Shown in pieces: positions 17,516 to 26,545 of a DNA stretch of 64,000 bases. Within the stretch, counting starts at the first letter, position 1. The number at the start of each line of letters is the position of its first letter. A program made the position numbers and the translations under genes. The stretch covers positions 1,222,501 to 1,286,500 of the forward strand of contig NZ_CP136684.1 in the NCBI RefSeq assembly GCF_032921865.1, in the 5' to 3' direction. The DNA comes from Thalassospira lucentensis (GTDB lineage: Bacteria; Pseudomonadota; Alphaproteobacteria; Rhodospirillales; Thalassospiraceae). The notes beneath the pieces are model-generated. The model was not told where the DNA came from and did no database searches. It saw only the letters and a list, made by a program, of their open reading frames with translations.

Positions 17516-19063
17516 TCAGAAAACCACGCTTGGCAACCATTTGGCCAAAGACGGCCATAGCCAGATCACGAAGATGCCGAACACCTGAAGTGCGATAAAC
17601 GGCACCACACCGGCATAAATCTGTCCGGTGGTGATTTCAGGTGGTGCGGCACTGCGCAGGTAAAACAGCGAGAAGCCGAATGGCGGCGTTAAGAACGACG
17701 TCTGCAGATTGATCGCAATCAGGATCGCCAGCCACACCGGATCATGCCCCATCATGATCAGCCCAGGTGCGATCAATGGCAGCAGGATCACCGTGATTTC
17801 CACAAAATCAAGGAAGAAGCCCAGAACGAAAATCACCGCCATGCAGAAGAACAACGCCCCCATCGGGCCACCGGGCATGGATTCAAGGATTTCCGCGACA
17901 TGATCTTCGCCACCCAACCCGATAAATACCAGCGAAAACATGCTGGCGGTCAGGATGGTGGCAAAGATCATTGCCGTCACCGTCATCGTCGATGTCAGGG
18001 CGGATTTCAGAACATCCGCCTTCCATGCCTGCTTCAAGCAGGCGGCAATAGCCGCAACACCGATGATCGCCAGCACGACATAACCCGCACCAAAAACGTA
18101 ATCCAGCCCGTCCAGATCGTTGCGCTGAAACCGGACCGGTGCAATCCCGGCCATGACAGCAAGGACAAGAAGGGCCGCAGTTCCCGCCAGCACCAGATTG
18201 CGACTGGCACCCTGCCGGATACCCGCCATCAGGATCGCGCCAATCGCGCCGACCGATGCGGCCTCCGTCGGGGTCGCGATTCCACCAAGGATCGCACCCA
18301 GAACCGCAATAATCAGCAAAACCGGCGGCAGGATGGCGCGGATCACCTCGCCCACATCCGGACGACCATCGTCACTTTTGACTGGCGGCATATCATTTGG
18401 CCGGAAAAAACCGCGCAGCAGGATATAGGCGATATAAATCACCACCAGCGTCAGACCAGGGATCAGGGCGCCTGCAAAAATCTGCCCTACCGAAATGGTT
18501 TCGATGGTGAACTTGCCCTGTTCGTACTGTGCCTGCTGATAGGCCGATGACATCACATCCGACAGAATGATCAGAAGCGTCGAGGGTGGAATGATCTGCC
18601 CCAATGTCCCCGCCGTGCATACAAGCCCCGATGCCATTTTCGGGTTATAGCCAGTGCGCAACATGGTCGGCAGCGCGATCATGCCCATGGCAATCACGGT
18701 TGCACCAACAATCCCCGTCGATGCCGCCAGCAACGCGCCCACCAGAACGACCGAAATGCCAAGCCCGCCGCGCAACTGGCCAAACAACCGGCCCATGGTA
18801 TGCAACAGATCTTCGGCGATGCGTGATCGTTCAAGAACCACGCCCATCAGAACGAATAACGGAATGGCAATCAGCACGTCATTGGTCAGAACGCCAAACA
18901 CCCGCTGGCCAAGGGCGCCCATCAACGCAATATTCATCGCGTCCGTCGCCCAGCCGATAAAGGCAAAAATCACCGCAACGCCGGCAATGGAAAACGACAC
19001 TGGAAAGCCCAGCAAAATGCAGCCCATCAGGGCCGCGAACATCAATAGATCAAGATATTCCAT
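17516..19063 (-). CDS. dctM: TRAP transporter large permease (DctM)
   Basis: Large membrane subunit of a TRAP transporter, 515 residues from the ATG at 19063. It shows about a dozen hydrophobic segments: LLMFAALMGCILLGFPVSFS at the start, the conserved DVLIAIPLFVLMGVVLERS, the LGQIIPPSTLLIILSD segment and a C-terminal TPPFGFSLFYLRS. An extra loop and helices near residues 225-345 make it longer than DctM of classic dicarboxylate systems (about 425), as in TakP-type TRAP systems. Start and the dctQ stop share one base (TGATG), so translation is coupled. It is the last gene of the hut operon. Confidence 0.92.
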   Translation of the reverse strand: MEYLDLLMFAALMGCILLGFPVSFSIAGVAVIFAFIGWATDAMNIALMGALGQRVFGVLTNDVLIAIPLFVLMGVVLERSRIAEDLLHTMGRLFGQLRGGLGISVVLVGALLAASTGIVGATVIAMGMIALPTMLRTGYNPKMASGLVCTAGTLGQIIPPSTLLIILSDVMSSAYQQAQYEQGKFTIETISVGQIFAGALIPGLTLVVIYIAYILLRGFFRPNDMPPVKSDDGRPDVGEVIRAILPPVLLIIAVLGAILGGIATPTEAASVGAIGAILMAGIRQGASRNLVLAGTAALLVLAVMAGIAPVRFQRNDLDGLDYVFGAGYVVLAIIGVAAIAACLKQAWKADVLKSALTSTMTVTAMIFATILTASMFSLVFIGLGGEDHVAEILESMPGGPMGALFFCMAVIFVLGFFLDFVEITVILLPLIAPGLIMMGHDPVWLAILIAINLQTSFLTPPFGFSLFYLRSAAPPEITTGQIYAGVVPFIALQVFGIFVIWLWPSLAKWLPSVVF

Positions 19064-19566
19064 CAGGCGGTACGCCCCCGCAGAATGATAATTTGCCGCA
19101 GAAGACAGGCAACCGACTGAATAATCAAAAGAATACAAAAGGCCGGAATCAGGGATTTAAGCAACCAGACGGCAGGAATACCCCCGACCGAAATCGCCCC
19201 TTCCAGCATCGAAACGGAATTAACCACCGACGGCCATGACCAATACAGCAACGTCGCCATCGACGGGATCGCCAGCACGACATAGCCAAAGGCATCAATC
19301 CTGGCCTTGGTCGTTTCATGCGCTGCGGCATAGAAAATATCGACCCGTACATGACGATCAACCAGAAGCGTATAACCCGCACCCAGCATGAAAAGCCCGG
19401 AATGCAGGTAAAGCACGCTTTCATTTAACGCGATCGAACTGAACCCGAAAACATAGCGCAGCAAAACCACGGCAAACTGCAAAAGAACCATCAGAAGTGC
19501 GAACCATCGCACAGTCATTCCGGTCCACTGGTTCACCTGATCCAGTGCATCAGCAAGGCGTTGCAT
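19063..19566 (-). CDS. dctQ: TRAP transporter small permease (DctQ)
   Basis: Small membrane subunit of the TRAP transporter, 167 residues with four hydrophobic helices (about residues 20-40, 50-70, 88-110 and 135-160). The LMVLLQFAVVLLRYVFGFSS first-helix region and DRHVRVDIFY are typical of DctQ. It joins the large subunit in the membrane and is adjacent to the binding protein gene, from which it is separated by a GC-rich hairpin. Confidence 0.9.
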   Translation of the reverse strand: MQRLADALDQVNQWTGMTVRWFALLMVLLQFAVVLLRYVFGFSSIALNESVLYLHSGLFMLGAGYTLLVDRHVRVDIFYAAAHETTKARIDAFGYVVLAIPSMATLLYWSWPSVVNSVSMLEGAISVGGIPAVWLLKSLIPAFCILLIIQSVACLLRQIIILRGRTA

Positions 19567-19589
19567 GAAATCCCCCGCGAAACGACAAA

Positions 19590-19615
19590 ACCGGCGCGAG
19601 CAAACCCGCGCCGGT
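19590..19615. terminator. GC-rich hairpin between TRAP binding protein and permeases
   Basis: ACCGGCGCG (19590-19598) and CGCGCCGGT (19607-19615) form a perfect 9-bp stem, followed on the minus strand by TTTTG. It looks like a leaky terminator or mRNA-stabilising hairpin that would favour the binding protein over the permeases. Confidence 0.6.
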
Positions 19616-19626
19616 CTTCAGTTCTA

Positions 19627-20724
19627 TCAGAAGCCAAGGACCTTGGCGCGCGCATTCATCTGACCATTATCGGCATAGGCCATGTAGCCGCCAATAAGAT
19701 CACGATAGGCAACAAAGCTTTCGGCTGTTTTGCGTGTCAGTGCATCGTCACTTTCGCGAAGCTCGCCAATGACTTCGGCAGCTGCCTTGCCCATTGCTTC
19801 GATCACATCATCAGGCAACATGCGCACCTGCACTTCCTGTTCGGCAACAAGCTGCTTCAGCGCCATCGCATGCTTGGTCTCGTACTCGGTCCAGACCTCG
19901 TTATAAAGGCTGTCACAGGCAAATTTGACCACGGCCTTAAGATCGTCGGGAAGGTCAGCATATGCCTTGGCATTTACCGCGCATTCCTCGGCCGAGGACG
20001 GCTCGCCCACACCGGGCCAATAGTAATTCTTGGCAACCTGATAGAAGCCAAGCGCACTATCGGACCACGGACCGATGAACTCGCCCGCGTCAAGCGCACC
20101 GGACTGCAATGCCTGGAACATATCACGCCCGCCCATGGCCTGAACCGCCATGCCAAGCTTTGCACACATTTCCGATGCAAGGCCGGTGGTACGGAATTTA
20201 AGCCCCTTAAGGTCTTCGGCCGATTTGATTTCATTGCGGAACCAGCCAGCCCACTGTGGGCCAGAGTTCCCGCAAAGGAACGGTTTCAGTCCAAACTGGC
20301 CATAAATCTCGTCATAAAGTTCCTGACCGCCACCATGGGTCAGCCAGCCAACCTGCTCGTCTGCACGCAGGCCGAACGGCTGCGACCCGAACAGAAGAAT
20401 GCCCTTGGATTTCGATCCCCAATAAGCAGGAACCGCGTGATAAATGTCCGCAGTCCCTTCGGCAACCGCATCAAACACGCCGTTGCCGGGCACCAGTTCA
20501 CCGGCGGCATGCAACTTGACCTCGATCCGGCCACCCGAAAGGGTCGTGATGCGATCAGCCAGTTTCTGTGCGGCAACGCCTGGTCCAGGCAGGTTTTTGG
20601 GCCAGGCGGTCACCATGTTCCACTGTCGCTTGTCCTGTGCAATGGCGGGGGTGGCAAAGGTCGCCGCGACGGCAGCAGCACCGGCACCGGCAACACCGGC
20701 GGTCAGAAATTCACGTCTTTTCAT
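19627..20724 (-). CDS. dctP: TRAP transporter substrate-binding protein (DctP, TakP-like)
   Basis: Periplasmic binding protein, 365 residues. ATG at 20724 has AAGGAGG upstream. The N-terminus MKRREFLTAG has twin arginines, so export may use Tat; the signal ends near ATPAIAQ. Motifs WNMVTAWPKNLPGPG, GNSGPQWAGWFRNEI (with the substrate-carboxylate Arg of the family) and GPWSDSALGFYQVAKNYYWPG match the TakP group, which binds 2-oxo acids and related carboxylates. Its place directly after hutU suggests a ligand linked to histidine breakdown, such as urocanate or imidazole carboxylates; this is inference. Confidence 0.92.
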   Translation of the reverse strand: MKRREFLTAGVAGAGAAAVAATFATPAIAQDKRQWNMVTAWPKNLPGPGVAAQKLADRITTLSGGRIEVKLHAAGELVPGNGVFDAVAEGTADIYHAVPAYWGSKSKGILLFGSQPFGLRADEQVGWLTHGGGQELYDEIYGQFGLKPFLCGNSGPQWAGWFRNEIKSAEDLKGLKFRTTGLASEMCAKLGMAVQAMGGRDMFQALQSGALDAGEFIGPWSDSALGFYQVAKNYYWPGVGEPSSAEECAVNAKAYADLPDDLKAVVKFACDSLYNEVWTEYETKHAMALKQLVAEQEVQVRMLPDDVIEAMGKAAAEVIGELRESDDALTRKTAESFVAYRDLIGGYMAYADNGQMNARAKVLGF

Positions 20725-20795
20725 TTTATATAGCCTCCTTGATGAAGAACCCTGATTGGTCGGGGGCATTTGCCCCCTGCCCGTATTTCGTCAGA

Positions 20796-22472
20796 TTACT
20801 TGCCAAGAATCCCGGGAAGATTAAGCCCGTGTTCTCGTGCACAATCCAGTGCGATGTCATATCCCGCATCGGCATGACGCATCACGCCGGTTGCCGGATC
20901 ATTCCAAAGGACACGTTCGACCCTACGTGCGGCATCTTCCGTACCGTCACAACAAATCACCATGCCGGAATGCTGCGAAAAGCCCATTCCGACACCGCCA
21001 CCATGATGCAGCGAGACCCATGTGGCCCCCGATGCCGTATTCAGCAGCGCATTAAGCAACGGCCAGTCACTGACCGCATCCGAACCATCTTTCATGGCCT
21101 CAGTTTCGCGGTTCGGGCTTGCAACCGAACCACTGTCCAGATGGTCGCGACCGATCACCACCGGGGCTTTCAGTTCACCGTTTTTGACCATCTCGTTAAA
21201 GGCAAGCCCGAGACGGTGACGCTGTCCCAGACCGACCCAGCAAATACGCGCGGGCAACCCCTGGAACGAAATGCGTTCGCGCGCCATATCCAGCCAGTTA
21301 TGCAGATGCTTGTCATCCGGAATCAGTTCCTTGACCTTCTGATCGGTCTTGTAGATATCCTCGGGATCGCCCGACAACGCCGCCCAGCGGAACGGTCCGA
21401 TCCCCTTGCAAAACAGCGGCCGGATATAGGCCGGGACAAATCCCGGAAACGCAAAGGCGTTCTCGAACCCTTCTTCGAGTGCCATCTGACGAATGTTGTT
21501 GCCGTAATCGACGGTCGGGATACCCGCATCGTGGAAGGCAACCATCGCCTCGACCTGAACGCGCATCGATGCGCGCGCCGCTTTTGCCACGGCTTTCGGA
21601 TCAGATTCCTGCTTCTCGCGCCATTCGGCCACGGACCAGCCCTGTGGCAGGTAACCATGAACCGGATCATGGGCCGATGTCTGGTCGGTCACGATATCCG
21701 GGCGAACGCCACGTTTGACCAGTTCCGGGAACACATCGGCGGCATTGCCGATCAGGGCAACCGATTTTGCCTCGCCCGCCTTGGTCCAGCGATCAATCAT
21801 CGCCAGTGCTTCGTCCAGCGAATGGGTTTTTTCATCGACATAACGGGTACGAAGGCGGAAATCGGCCCGCGTTTCATCGCATTCCACGGCCAGACAGCAT
21901 GCACCGGCCATAACGGCGGCCAATGGTTGTGCGCCGCCCATACCGCCAAGACCACCCGTCAGGATCCATTTGCCCGTAAGACTGCCGCCATAATGCTGAC
22001 GCCCGGCCTCGACAAAGGTTTCATAGGTGCCCTGAACGATGCCCTGTGATCCGATATAAATCCATGAACCCGCCGTCATCTGGCCATACATCGCCAGACC
22101 TTTTTTATCGAGTTCGTTGAAATGATCCCAATTGGCCCAATGCGGCACAAGATTGGAATTGGCAATCAAGACACGCGGCGCATCCTTGTGGGTGCGGAAC
22201 ACGCCCACCGGCTTGCCCGACTGCACCAAAAGAGTCTGATCATCTTCCAGTTCCTTCAGGCTGGCAACGATCTGGTCAAAATCCTTCCAGGTACGTGCCG
22301 CCCGGCCAATGCCACCATAAACCACCAGCTCATGCGGGTTTTCGGCCACATCGGGATGCAGGTTATTCATCAACATGCGCATCGGTGCTTCTGTCAGCCA
22401 GCTTTTCGCGGTGATTTCCGTGCCGGTTGCCGGATAGACATCGCGCTGGTTATGCCGCGGATTGTTGCTCAT
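20796..22472 (-). CDS. hutU: Urocanate hydratase (HutU)
   Basis: Second enzyme of histidine breakdown: adds water to urocanate with tightly bound NAD+ to give imidazolonepropionate. 558 residues, the usual length. Landmarks are [13 protein letters not shown]-like [18 protein letters not shown], the NAD-binding [12 protein letters not shown] (about residues 172-183), the conserved DQTSAHDP, and [19 protein letters not shown] containing the family Cys. Its ATG overlaps the hutG stop by four bases. Confidence 0.98.
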   Translation of the reverse strand: MSNNPRHNQRDVYPATGTEITAKSWLTEAPMRMLMNNLHPDVAENPHELVVYGGIGRAARTWKDFDQIVASLKELEDDQTLLVQSGKPVGVFRTHKDAPRVLIANSNLVPHWANWDHFNELDKKGLAMYGQMTAGSWIYIGSQGIVQGTYETFVEAGRQHYGGSLTGKWILTGGLGGMGGAQPLAAVMAGACCLAVECDETRADFRLRTRYVDEKTHSLDEALAMIDRWTKAGEAKSVALIGNAADVFPELVKRGVRPDIVTDQTSAHDPVHGYLPQGWSVAEWREKQESDPKAVAKAARASMRVQVEAMVAFHDAGIPTVDYGNNIRQMALEEGFENAFAFPGFVPAYIRPLFCKGIGPFRWAALSGDPEDIYKTDQKVKELIPDDKHLHNWLDMARERISFQGLPARICWVGLGQRHRLGLAFNEMVKNGELKAPVVIGRDHLDSGSVASPNRETEAMKDGSDAVSDWPLLNALLNTASGATWVSLHHGGGVGMGFSQHSGMVICCDGTEDAARRVERVLWNDPATGVMRHADAGYDIALDCAREHGLNLPGILGK

Positions 22473-23269
22473 GATTTGCCTCTTAACGTCGGGGCCAGTT
22501 CGGCCAATTTTTCAAGAATGGAAGTCAGATGCGTGCGCAGTTTTGCGGCACGGCTTTCGTCATAGGCCCAGGGTGCTGCCTCGGCCTGAAGATAGGTTGA
22601 TTGCGCCAGTTCCATCTGGATGGCGTGCTGATTGATATCGAGGCGACCGTAATGGCGCGTGGTCCAGCCGCCTTTGAAACGGCCATTGAGGATGCTGGTG
22701 TAATCCTTCGCCGCGGCACAGATATCACGCGTTGCCGCCTCGATCACCAGATCGCAGGTCGTACCCAGATTGGTGCCGATATTGAAATCGGGAAGCTTCC
22801 CGTCAAACAGGAACGGGATATGTGACCGGATCGAATGGCAATCATACAGGATCGCAACCCCGTGCTTTTCACGCACCCGGTCAAGCTCGCTTGCCAATGC
22901 CTGATGATAGGCGCTGTGAAAATGATGCGCCCGAAACGCGATATCATCGTCGTCAGGGGCCTGATCCCAGATGTTTTCACCATCAAAATCGGTTAACGGC
23001 ACCAAGGTCGTGGTGTTCTGACCGGGATACAGACTGACCCCTGCCGGGTCACGATTGGCATCGATCACGTAACGGTGGAACGTTGCCCGAACCGTCGTGA
23101 CATTATCCAGAAGCCCGTCATAAAGCGTATGGATATGCCAATCCGTATCGGCAAGTTCGCGCCCGCGATCATTCAGTTTTGCGGCAATGTCGTCTGGAAC
23201 ATAGGTCCCCGTATGGGGTAATCCCAGAACGATGGGGCCATCGCCGCGTTGTATTTCCACAGGATTCAT
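22469..23269 (-). CDS. hutG: N-formylglutamate deformylase (HutG)
   Basis: Last enzyme of the five-step route: hydrolyses N-formylglutamate to glutamate and formate. 266 residues. Metal-site motifs are visible: [11 protein letters not shown] near the N-terminus, [24 protein letters not shown] and [10 protein letters not shown]. Presence with hutF and absence of an arginase-type formiminoglutamase shows that the pathway goes through formylglutamate. It starts one base after the stop of the HutH-like gene and overlaps hutU. Confidence 0.95.
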   Translation of the reverse strand: MNPVEIQRGDGPIVLGLPHTGTYVPDDIAAKLNDRGRELADTDWHIHTLYDGLLDNVTTVRATFHRYVIDANRDPAGVSLYPGQNTTTLVPLTDFDGENIWDQAPDDDDIAFRAHHFHSAYHQALASELDRVREKHGVAILYDCHSIRSHIPFLFDGKLPDFNIGTNLGTTCDLVIEAATRDICAAAKDYTSILNGRFKGGWTTRHYGRLDINQHAIQMELAQSTYLQAEAAPWAYDESRAAKLRTHLTSILEKLAELAPTLRGKS

Positions 23270-23270
23270 A

Positions 23271-24773
23271 TCAACCGATCTCCTGATTGATGAAAGTGGC
23301 CTTCATAAAAGTCCGGATGGCGTTGAAATCGTCATGCATCGGGCGATCATCGCGATAGGACGGAACAACCGCACGAATATCGGCGTAAACCTTGCCGGTG
23401 CGTTTTGCCGGTGCGACATCTTCTGCCCGAAGGTCATAAGCCTGTGCTGCTGCCAGAAGTTCTATCCCCAGAACCGTTTCCAGATTGTCGAGGATACCCA
23501 GCAACTTCCAGGCTGCCGGTGTGGCATGGGTCAGGATATCTTCCTGAAGGGCTGATGTGATCCCGCCGTCCAGGCTTGCCGGGGCGGCAAGGCGACGGTT
23601 TTCCGCAACCAGTGCCACAGCGGTATATTGCGCAATCATGTAACCGGAACACACACCGCTTTCGGGCACTAGAAAGGCAGGCAAACCGCTTACCATCGGA
23701 TTGACCAATCGATCAATCCGGCGTTCCGAAATTGCTGCCAGTTCGGCTGCCGCCACTGCAAGCCCATCGAGAACCAACCCCAATGCGGCGCCTACCGCAT
23801 GGGCTTGGGAATGGACTTCCGGCGTGGATGCATCACCCGAAACTGCCGGGTTATCGGTCACACTTGCCAGCTCGCGTTCAACCGTTTCGACGGTATTGTC
23901 AAACAGGTCTCGTACAGTACCGTGCACCTGGGGCACTGCGCGCACACTTAACGGATCCTGCGTGCGTTTGCCTGCCGATGCCGCCAGCATCGGGCTATCG
24001 CCCAGATAATCGCGCAGAATACTGCCGACTTTCTGCAAACCATCGGACTTCCGCAATCCCAGTGCTTTTTCGGAAAATGCCGTGATCTGACATCCAAGGT
24101 TTTCGGCACTGAGTGCCGCCGCCGTATCAGCCCACCCCATCAACAACTGCAACCTCGAAAGTGCCACACAGGCAAGCCCGGTCGCACAGGGCGTCCCGTT
24201 AACCAGACTAAGCCCTTCCTTGGCTTCAAGTTGCAGCGGAGAAATCCCGATCTGCCTGCAGGCTTCTGTACCGGTAATTCGCACGCCACCCTGCACGGCA
24301 TGACCATGCCCGATCAGAACCAGTCCGATCGACGCCGCATGGGTCAGATACCCGACAGATCCCCGCGATGGCACCACCGGAATGCAGTTGGCATTCAAAA
24401 GCGCCAGCAGGGCGTCGACCACCTCGATCCGGACACCGGATGCACCATGTGCAAAATTATTGATCTGGGCGGCCATGATCGCGCGGGTTTCAACCAGTCC
24501 CAGTGGATCACCAACCCCGCAGGCATGGCTCATCAGGATGTTATGCGACAAAGCCTGCTGACGATCCCGATCAATGATCACGTCACACAGGGCACCAACA
24601 CCGGTATTGATGCCATATCCCTTGATGCCACGCTCCACCAGCGCATCAACAATTTTTCGTGCTTTTACGATCCGCTCACGTGCTTCCGGTGCCAGTGCAA
24701 GGCGCGCACCATTGGCAACGGCGGCAATCTGCTGCCAGCTCAGGGATGACGAAAGCACAACATCCTGTGTCAT
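23271..24773 (-). CDS. HutH-like protein lacking the MIO triad (ammonia-lyase fold)
   Basis: A 500-residue member of the HAL/PAL family, collinear with the neighbouring HutH up to residue 141. Where HutH has [13 protein letters not shown], this protein has SVG-YLTHAAS: the Ala-Ser-Gly that cyclises to the MIO electrophile is exactly missing. Further changes from HutH: QDPY is QDPL, and the GNFH segment is absent, while YGxNTGxG, NGTPCATG and SALQED remain. It therefore cannot act as a standard ammonia-lyase. Its ATG overlaps the hutV stop by four bases, so it is made with the uptake system. It could be a regulatory or subunit partner of HutH, a ligand-binding protein, or an enzyme with other chemistry. 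Pseudomonas hut loci also carry two hutH copies, only one needed for growth on histidine. Confidence 0.85.
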   Translation of the reverse strand: MTQDVVLSSSLSWQQIAAVANGARLALAPEARERIVKARKIVDALVERGIKGYGINTGVGALCDVIIDRDRQQALSHNILMSHACGVGDPLGLVETRAIMAAQINNFAHGASGVRIEVVDALLALLNANCIPVVPSRGSVGYLTHAASIGLVLIGHGHAVQGGVRITGTEACRQIGISPLQLEAKEGLSLVNGTPCATGLACVALSRLQLLMGWADTAAALSAENLGCQITAFSEKALGLRKSDGLQKVGSILRDYLGDSPMLAASAGKRTQDPLSVRAVPQVHGTVRDLFDNTVETVERELASVTDNPAVSGDASTPEVHSQAHAVGAALGLVLDGLAVAAAELAAISERRIDRLVNPMVSGLPAFLVPESGVCSGYMIAQYTAVALVAENRRLAAPASLDGGITSALQEDILTHATPAAWKLLGILDNLETVLGIELLAAAQAYDLRAEDVAPAKRTGKVYADIRAVVPSYRDDRPMHDDFNAIRTFMKATFINQEIG

Positions 24774-25594
24774 TGCGCCTCCACTCCGACCTGACGGCGC
24801 TGAACGAACCGGGCAACATAGTCGTTTGCCGGATTGTTCAGGATGTCAGCCGGTTTGCCGACCTGCACAAGCTGTCCGTCTTTCAGGATCGCGATTTCCG
24901 ACCCGATCCGAAGCGCTTCTTCCAGATCGTGGGTGATAAAGACGATGGTTTTGTGCAACTCGGTCTGAAGCTGCAAAAGCTGGTCCTGCATTTCCGCCCT
25001 GATCAACGGATCAAGGGCGCTGAATGCCTCGTCCATCAGGATCACGTCGGTATCGGCGGCCAATGCACGTGCCAAGCCGACACGCTGGCGCATCCCGCCG
25101 GACAATTCATGGGGATACTTGTTTTCATATCCCGTCAAATTGACCGCATCGATCCATTTCTGGCCGATTTCACGTGCTTCCTGTTTGGATGTACCCCGCA
25201 CCTTCTGACCGTAAATCACGTTCTGCATCACGGTTCGGTGCGGCATCAGGGCAAAGCTTTGAAACACCATGCTGACACGATGGGTCCGGAATGAACGCAA
25301 TGCCTTGGGCGACAGGTTCAGGATGTTTTCACCATCAAACAGAACCTCGCCACTGGTCGGCTCGATCAGCCGGTTCAGGTGTCGGACAAGGGTCGATTTC
25401 CCCGACCCTGACAGGCCCATGATCACAAAAATCTGGCCCGGTTCAATGGTCAGGCTGACATCGTTAAGACCAACCGAACATCCCGACACATTGAGGATTT
25501 CATCCTTGTCCTTGCCTTCGCGCGCCATCTGCAACGCGTTCTGTTCCTGATGGCCAAAGATTTTGAAAACGTTGCGGATTTCGATTTTACCCAT
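24770..25594 (-). CDS. hutV: Histidine ABC importer ATPase (HutV)
   Basis: ATPase of the HutXWV importer (quaternary-amine-type ABC family), 274 residues. ATG at 25594 is preceded by GGCAGGAGGC. Walker A GLSGSGKST near residue 65, signature LSGGMRQR near 168, Walker B VILMDEAFSALDP and H-loop ITHDLEEA are intact. It lacks the C-terminal CBS domains of ProV/OpuA osmotic systems, as expected for the histidine branch. It overlaps hutW by eight bases. Confidence 0.92.
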   Translation of the reverse strand: MGKIEIRNVFKIFGHQEQNALQMAREGKDKDEILNVSGCSVGLNDVSLTIEPGQIFVIMGLSGSGKSTLVRHLNRLIEPTSGEVLFDGENILNLSPKALRSFRTHRVSMVFQSFALMPHRTVMQNVIYGQKVRGTSKQEAREIGQKWIDAVNLTGYENKYPHELSGGMRQRVGLARALAADTDVILMDEAFSALDPLIRAEMQDQLLQLQTELHKTIVFITHDLEEALRIGSEIAILKDGQLVQVGKPADILNNPANDYVARFVQRRQVGVEAQ

Positions 25595-26444
25595 GGCTCG
25601 CGCCTCCTGCCTTCGGCTTGCCAAGGCCCTGTGTAATCCGGTCCAGCAACACGGCAAGAATGACAATCCCGATCCCGGCTTCCAGTCCCTTGCCGACATC
25701 AAGTGTCTGAATACCGTTCAAAACCTGTTCACCCAGTCCGCGTGCGCCAATCATTGACGCAACAACCACCATCGACAGCGCCATCATGATTGTCTGGTTC
25801 AGGCCCGCCATGATGGTTGGTGTCGCCAGCGGAAGTTCGACCCCGAACAGGATTTGCCGTGGGCTGCCACCAAATGCGGTTGCGGCTTCAACCACTTCCT
25901 TGTCGACCTGGCGAATACCCAGATCGGTCAATCGGATCAGCGGCGGGACGGCATAAATGATGGTGGCAAGAATGGCCGGAACCTTGCCCAGGCCAAACAG
26001 CATCAGGGCCGGGATCAGATACACAAAGCTTGGCATCGTCTGCATGATATCAAGGATCGGCAGGATGATGCTGCGCACCAGACTGCTTTTGGCCGCCAGA
26101 ATGCCAAATGGCACCCCGATCACGACGGAGACGATGGTCGCCATCAGCATCAATGCCAGTGTCTGCATCGTCAGGTCCCATAGACCCAGTATTCCGACCA
26201 CAAACAGCAAAACGCCAACCGCAACGGTCAGAACCCAGCGCCGCGAGCTGTACCACGCACCCGCCATGAAAAGGACGATAACAACCCACCACGGCAAGCC
26301 GCGCAGCACCCATTCGATGAACAGGACGGATTGCAAAAGCGCATGCGAAATCGCCTTGAATATCCAGCCGTAATTGATGACCAGCGTTTCGATGAAATCA
26401 TTCACCGGGCCGCGAATGGAATAATGAAGGTTCTCGGGAAACAT
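25587..26444 (-). CDS. hutW: Histidine ABC importer permease (HutW)
   Basis: Inner-membrane permease of 285 residues related to ProW. It has about seven hydrophobic segments, the first near residues 30-75 (HALLQSVLFIEWVLRGLPWW). The EAA-type loop is GGSPRQILFGVELPLATPTIMAGLNQ. DIMQTMPSFVYLIPALMLFG is characteristic of the QAT permease family. It lies between hutX and hutV on the same strand; a hairpin in the 101 bases before it separates it from hutX. Confidence 0.92.
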   Translation of the reverse strand: MFPENLHYSIRGPVNDFIETLVINYGWIFKAISHALLQSVLFIEWVLRGLPWWVVIVLFMAGAWYSSRRWVLTVAVGVLLFVVGILGLWDLTMQTLALMLMATIVSVVIGVPFGILAAKSSLVRSIILPILDIMQTMPSFVYLIPALMLFGLGKVPAILATIIYAVPPLIRLTDLGIRQVDKEVVEAATAFGGSPRQILFGVELPLATPTIMAGLNQTIMMALSMVVVASMIGARGLGEQVLNGIQTLDVGKGLEAGIGIVILAVLLDRITQGLGKPKAGGASHG

Positions 26445-26481
26445 CGAAGATTTTCCTTTATTCTTGCCTGCTTGTCCGGAT

Positions 26482-26531
26482 GCGCCCTAGGGCGCGAAAC
26501 GGTTCTCCTGCCCACATTCCGGCAGGAGAAC
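26482..26531. other. Intercistronic hairpins after hutX
   Basis: A perfect 14-base palindrome GCGCCCTAGGGCGC (26482-26495) is followed by an 11-bp hairpin, GTTCTCCTGCC (26502-26512) with GGCAGGAGAAC (26521-26531). There is no T run, so mRNA stabilisation or partial termination after the binding-protein gene is more likely than full termination. Confidence 0.55.
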
Positions 26532-26545
26532 GCAGTCCGACAGAC

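Noticed and set aside
19561-20733. 390-codon plus-strand frame opposite the TRAP binding protein gene
   Set aside because: Antisense shadow of a clear gene with a signal peptide and ribosome site on the other strand.
20568-22049. 493-codon plus-strand frame opposite hutU
   Set aside because: HutU is unmistakable on the minus strand; the antisense product has no recognisable motif.
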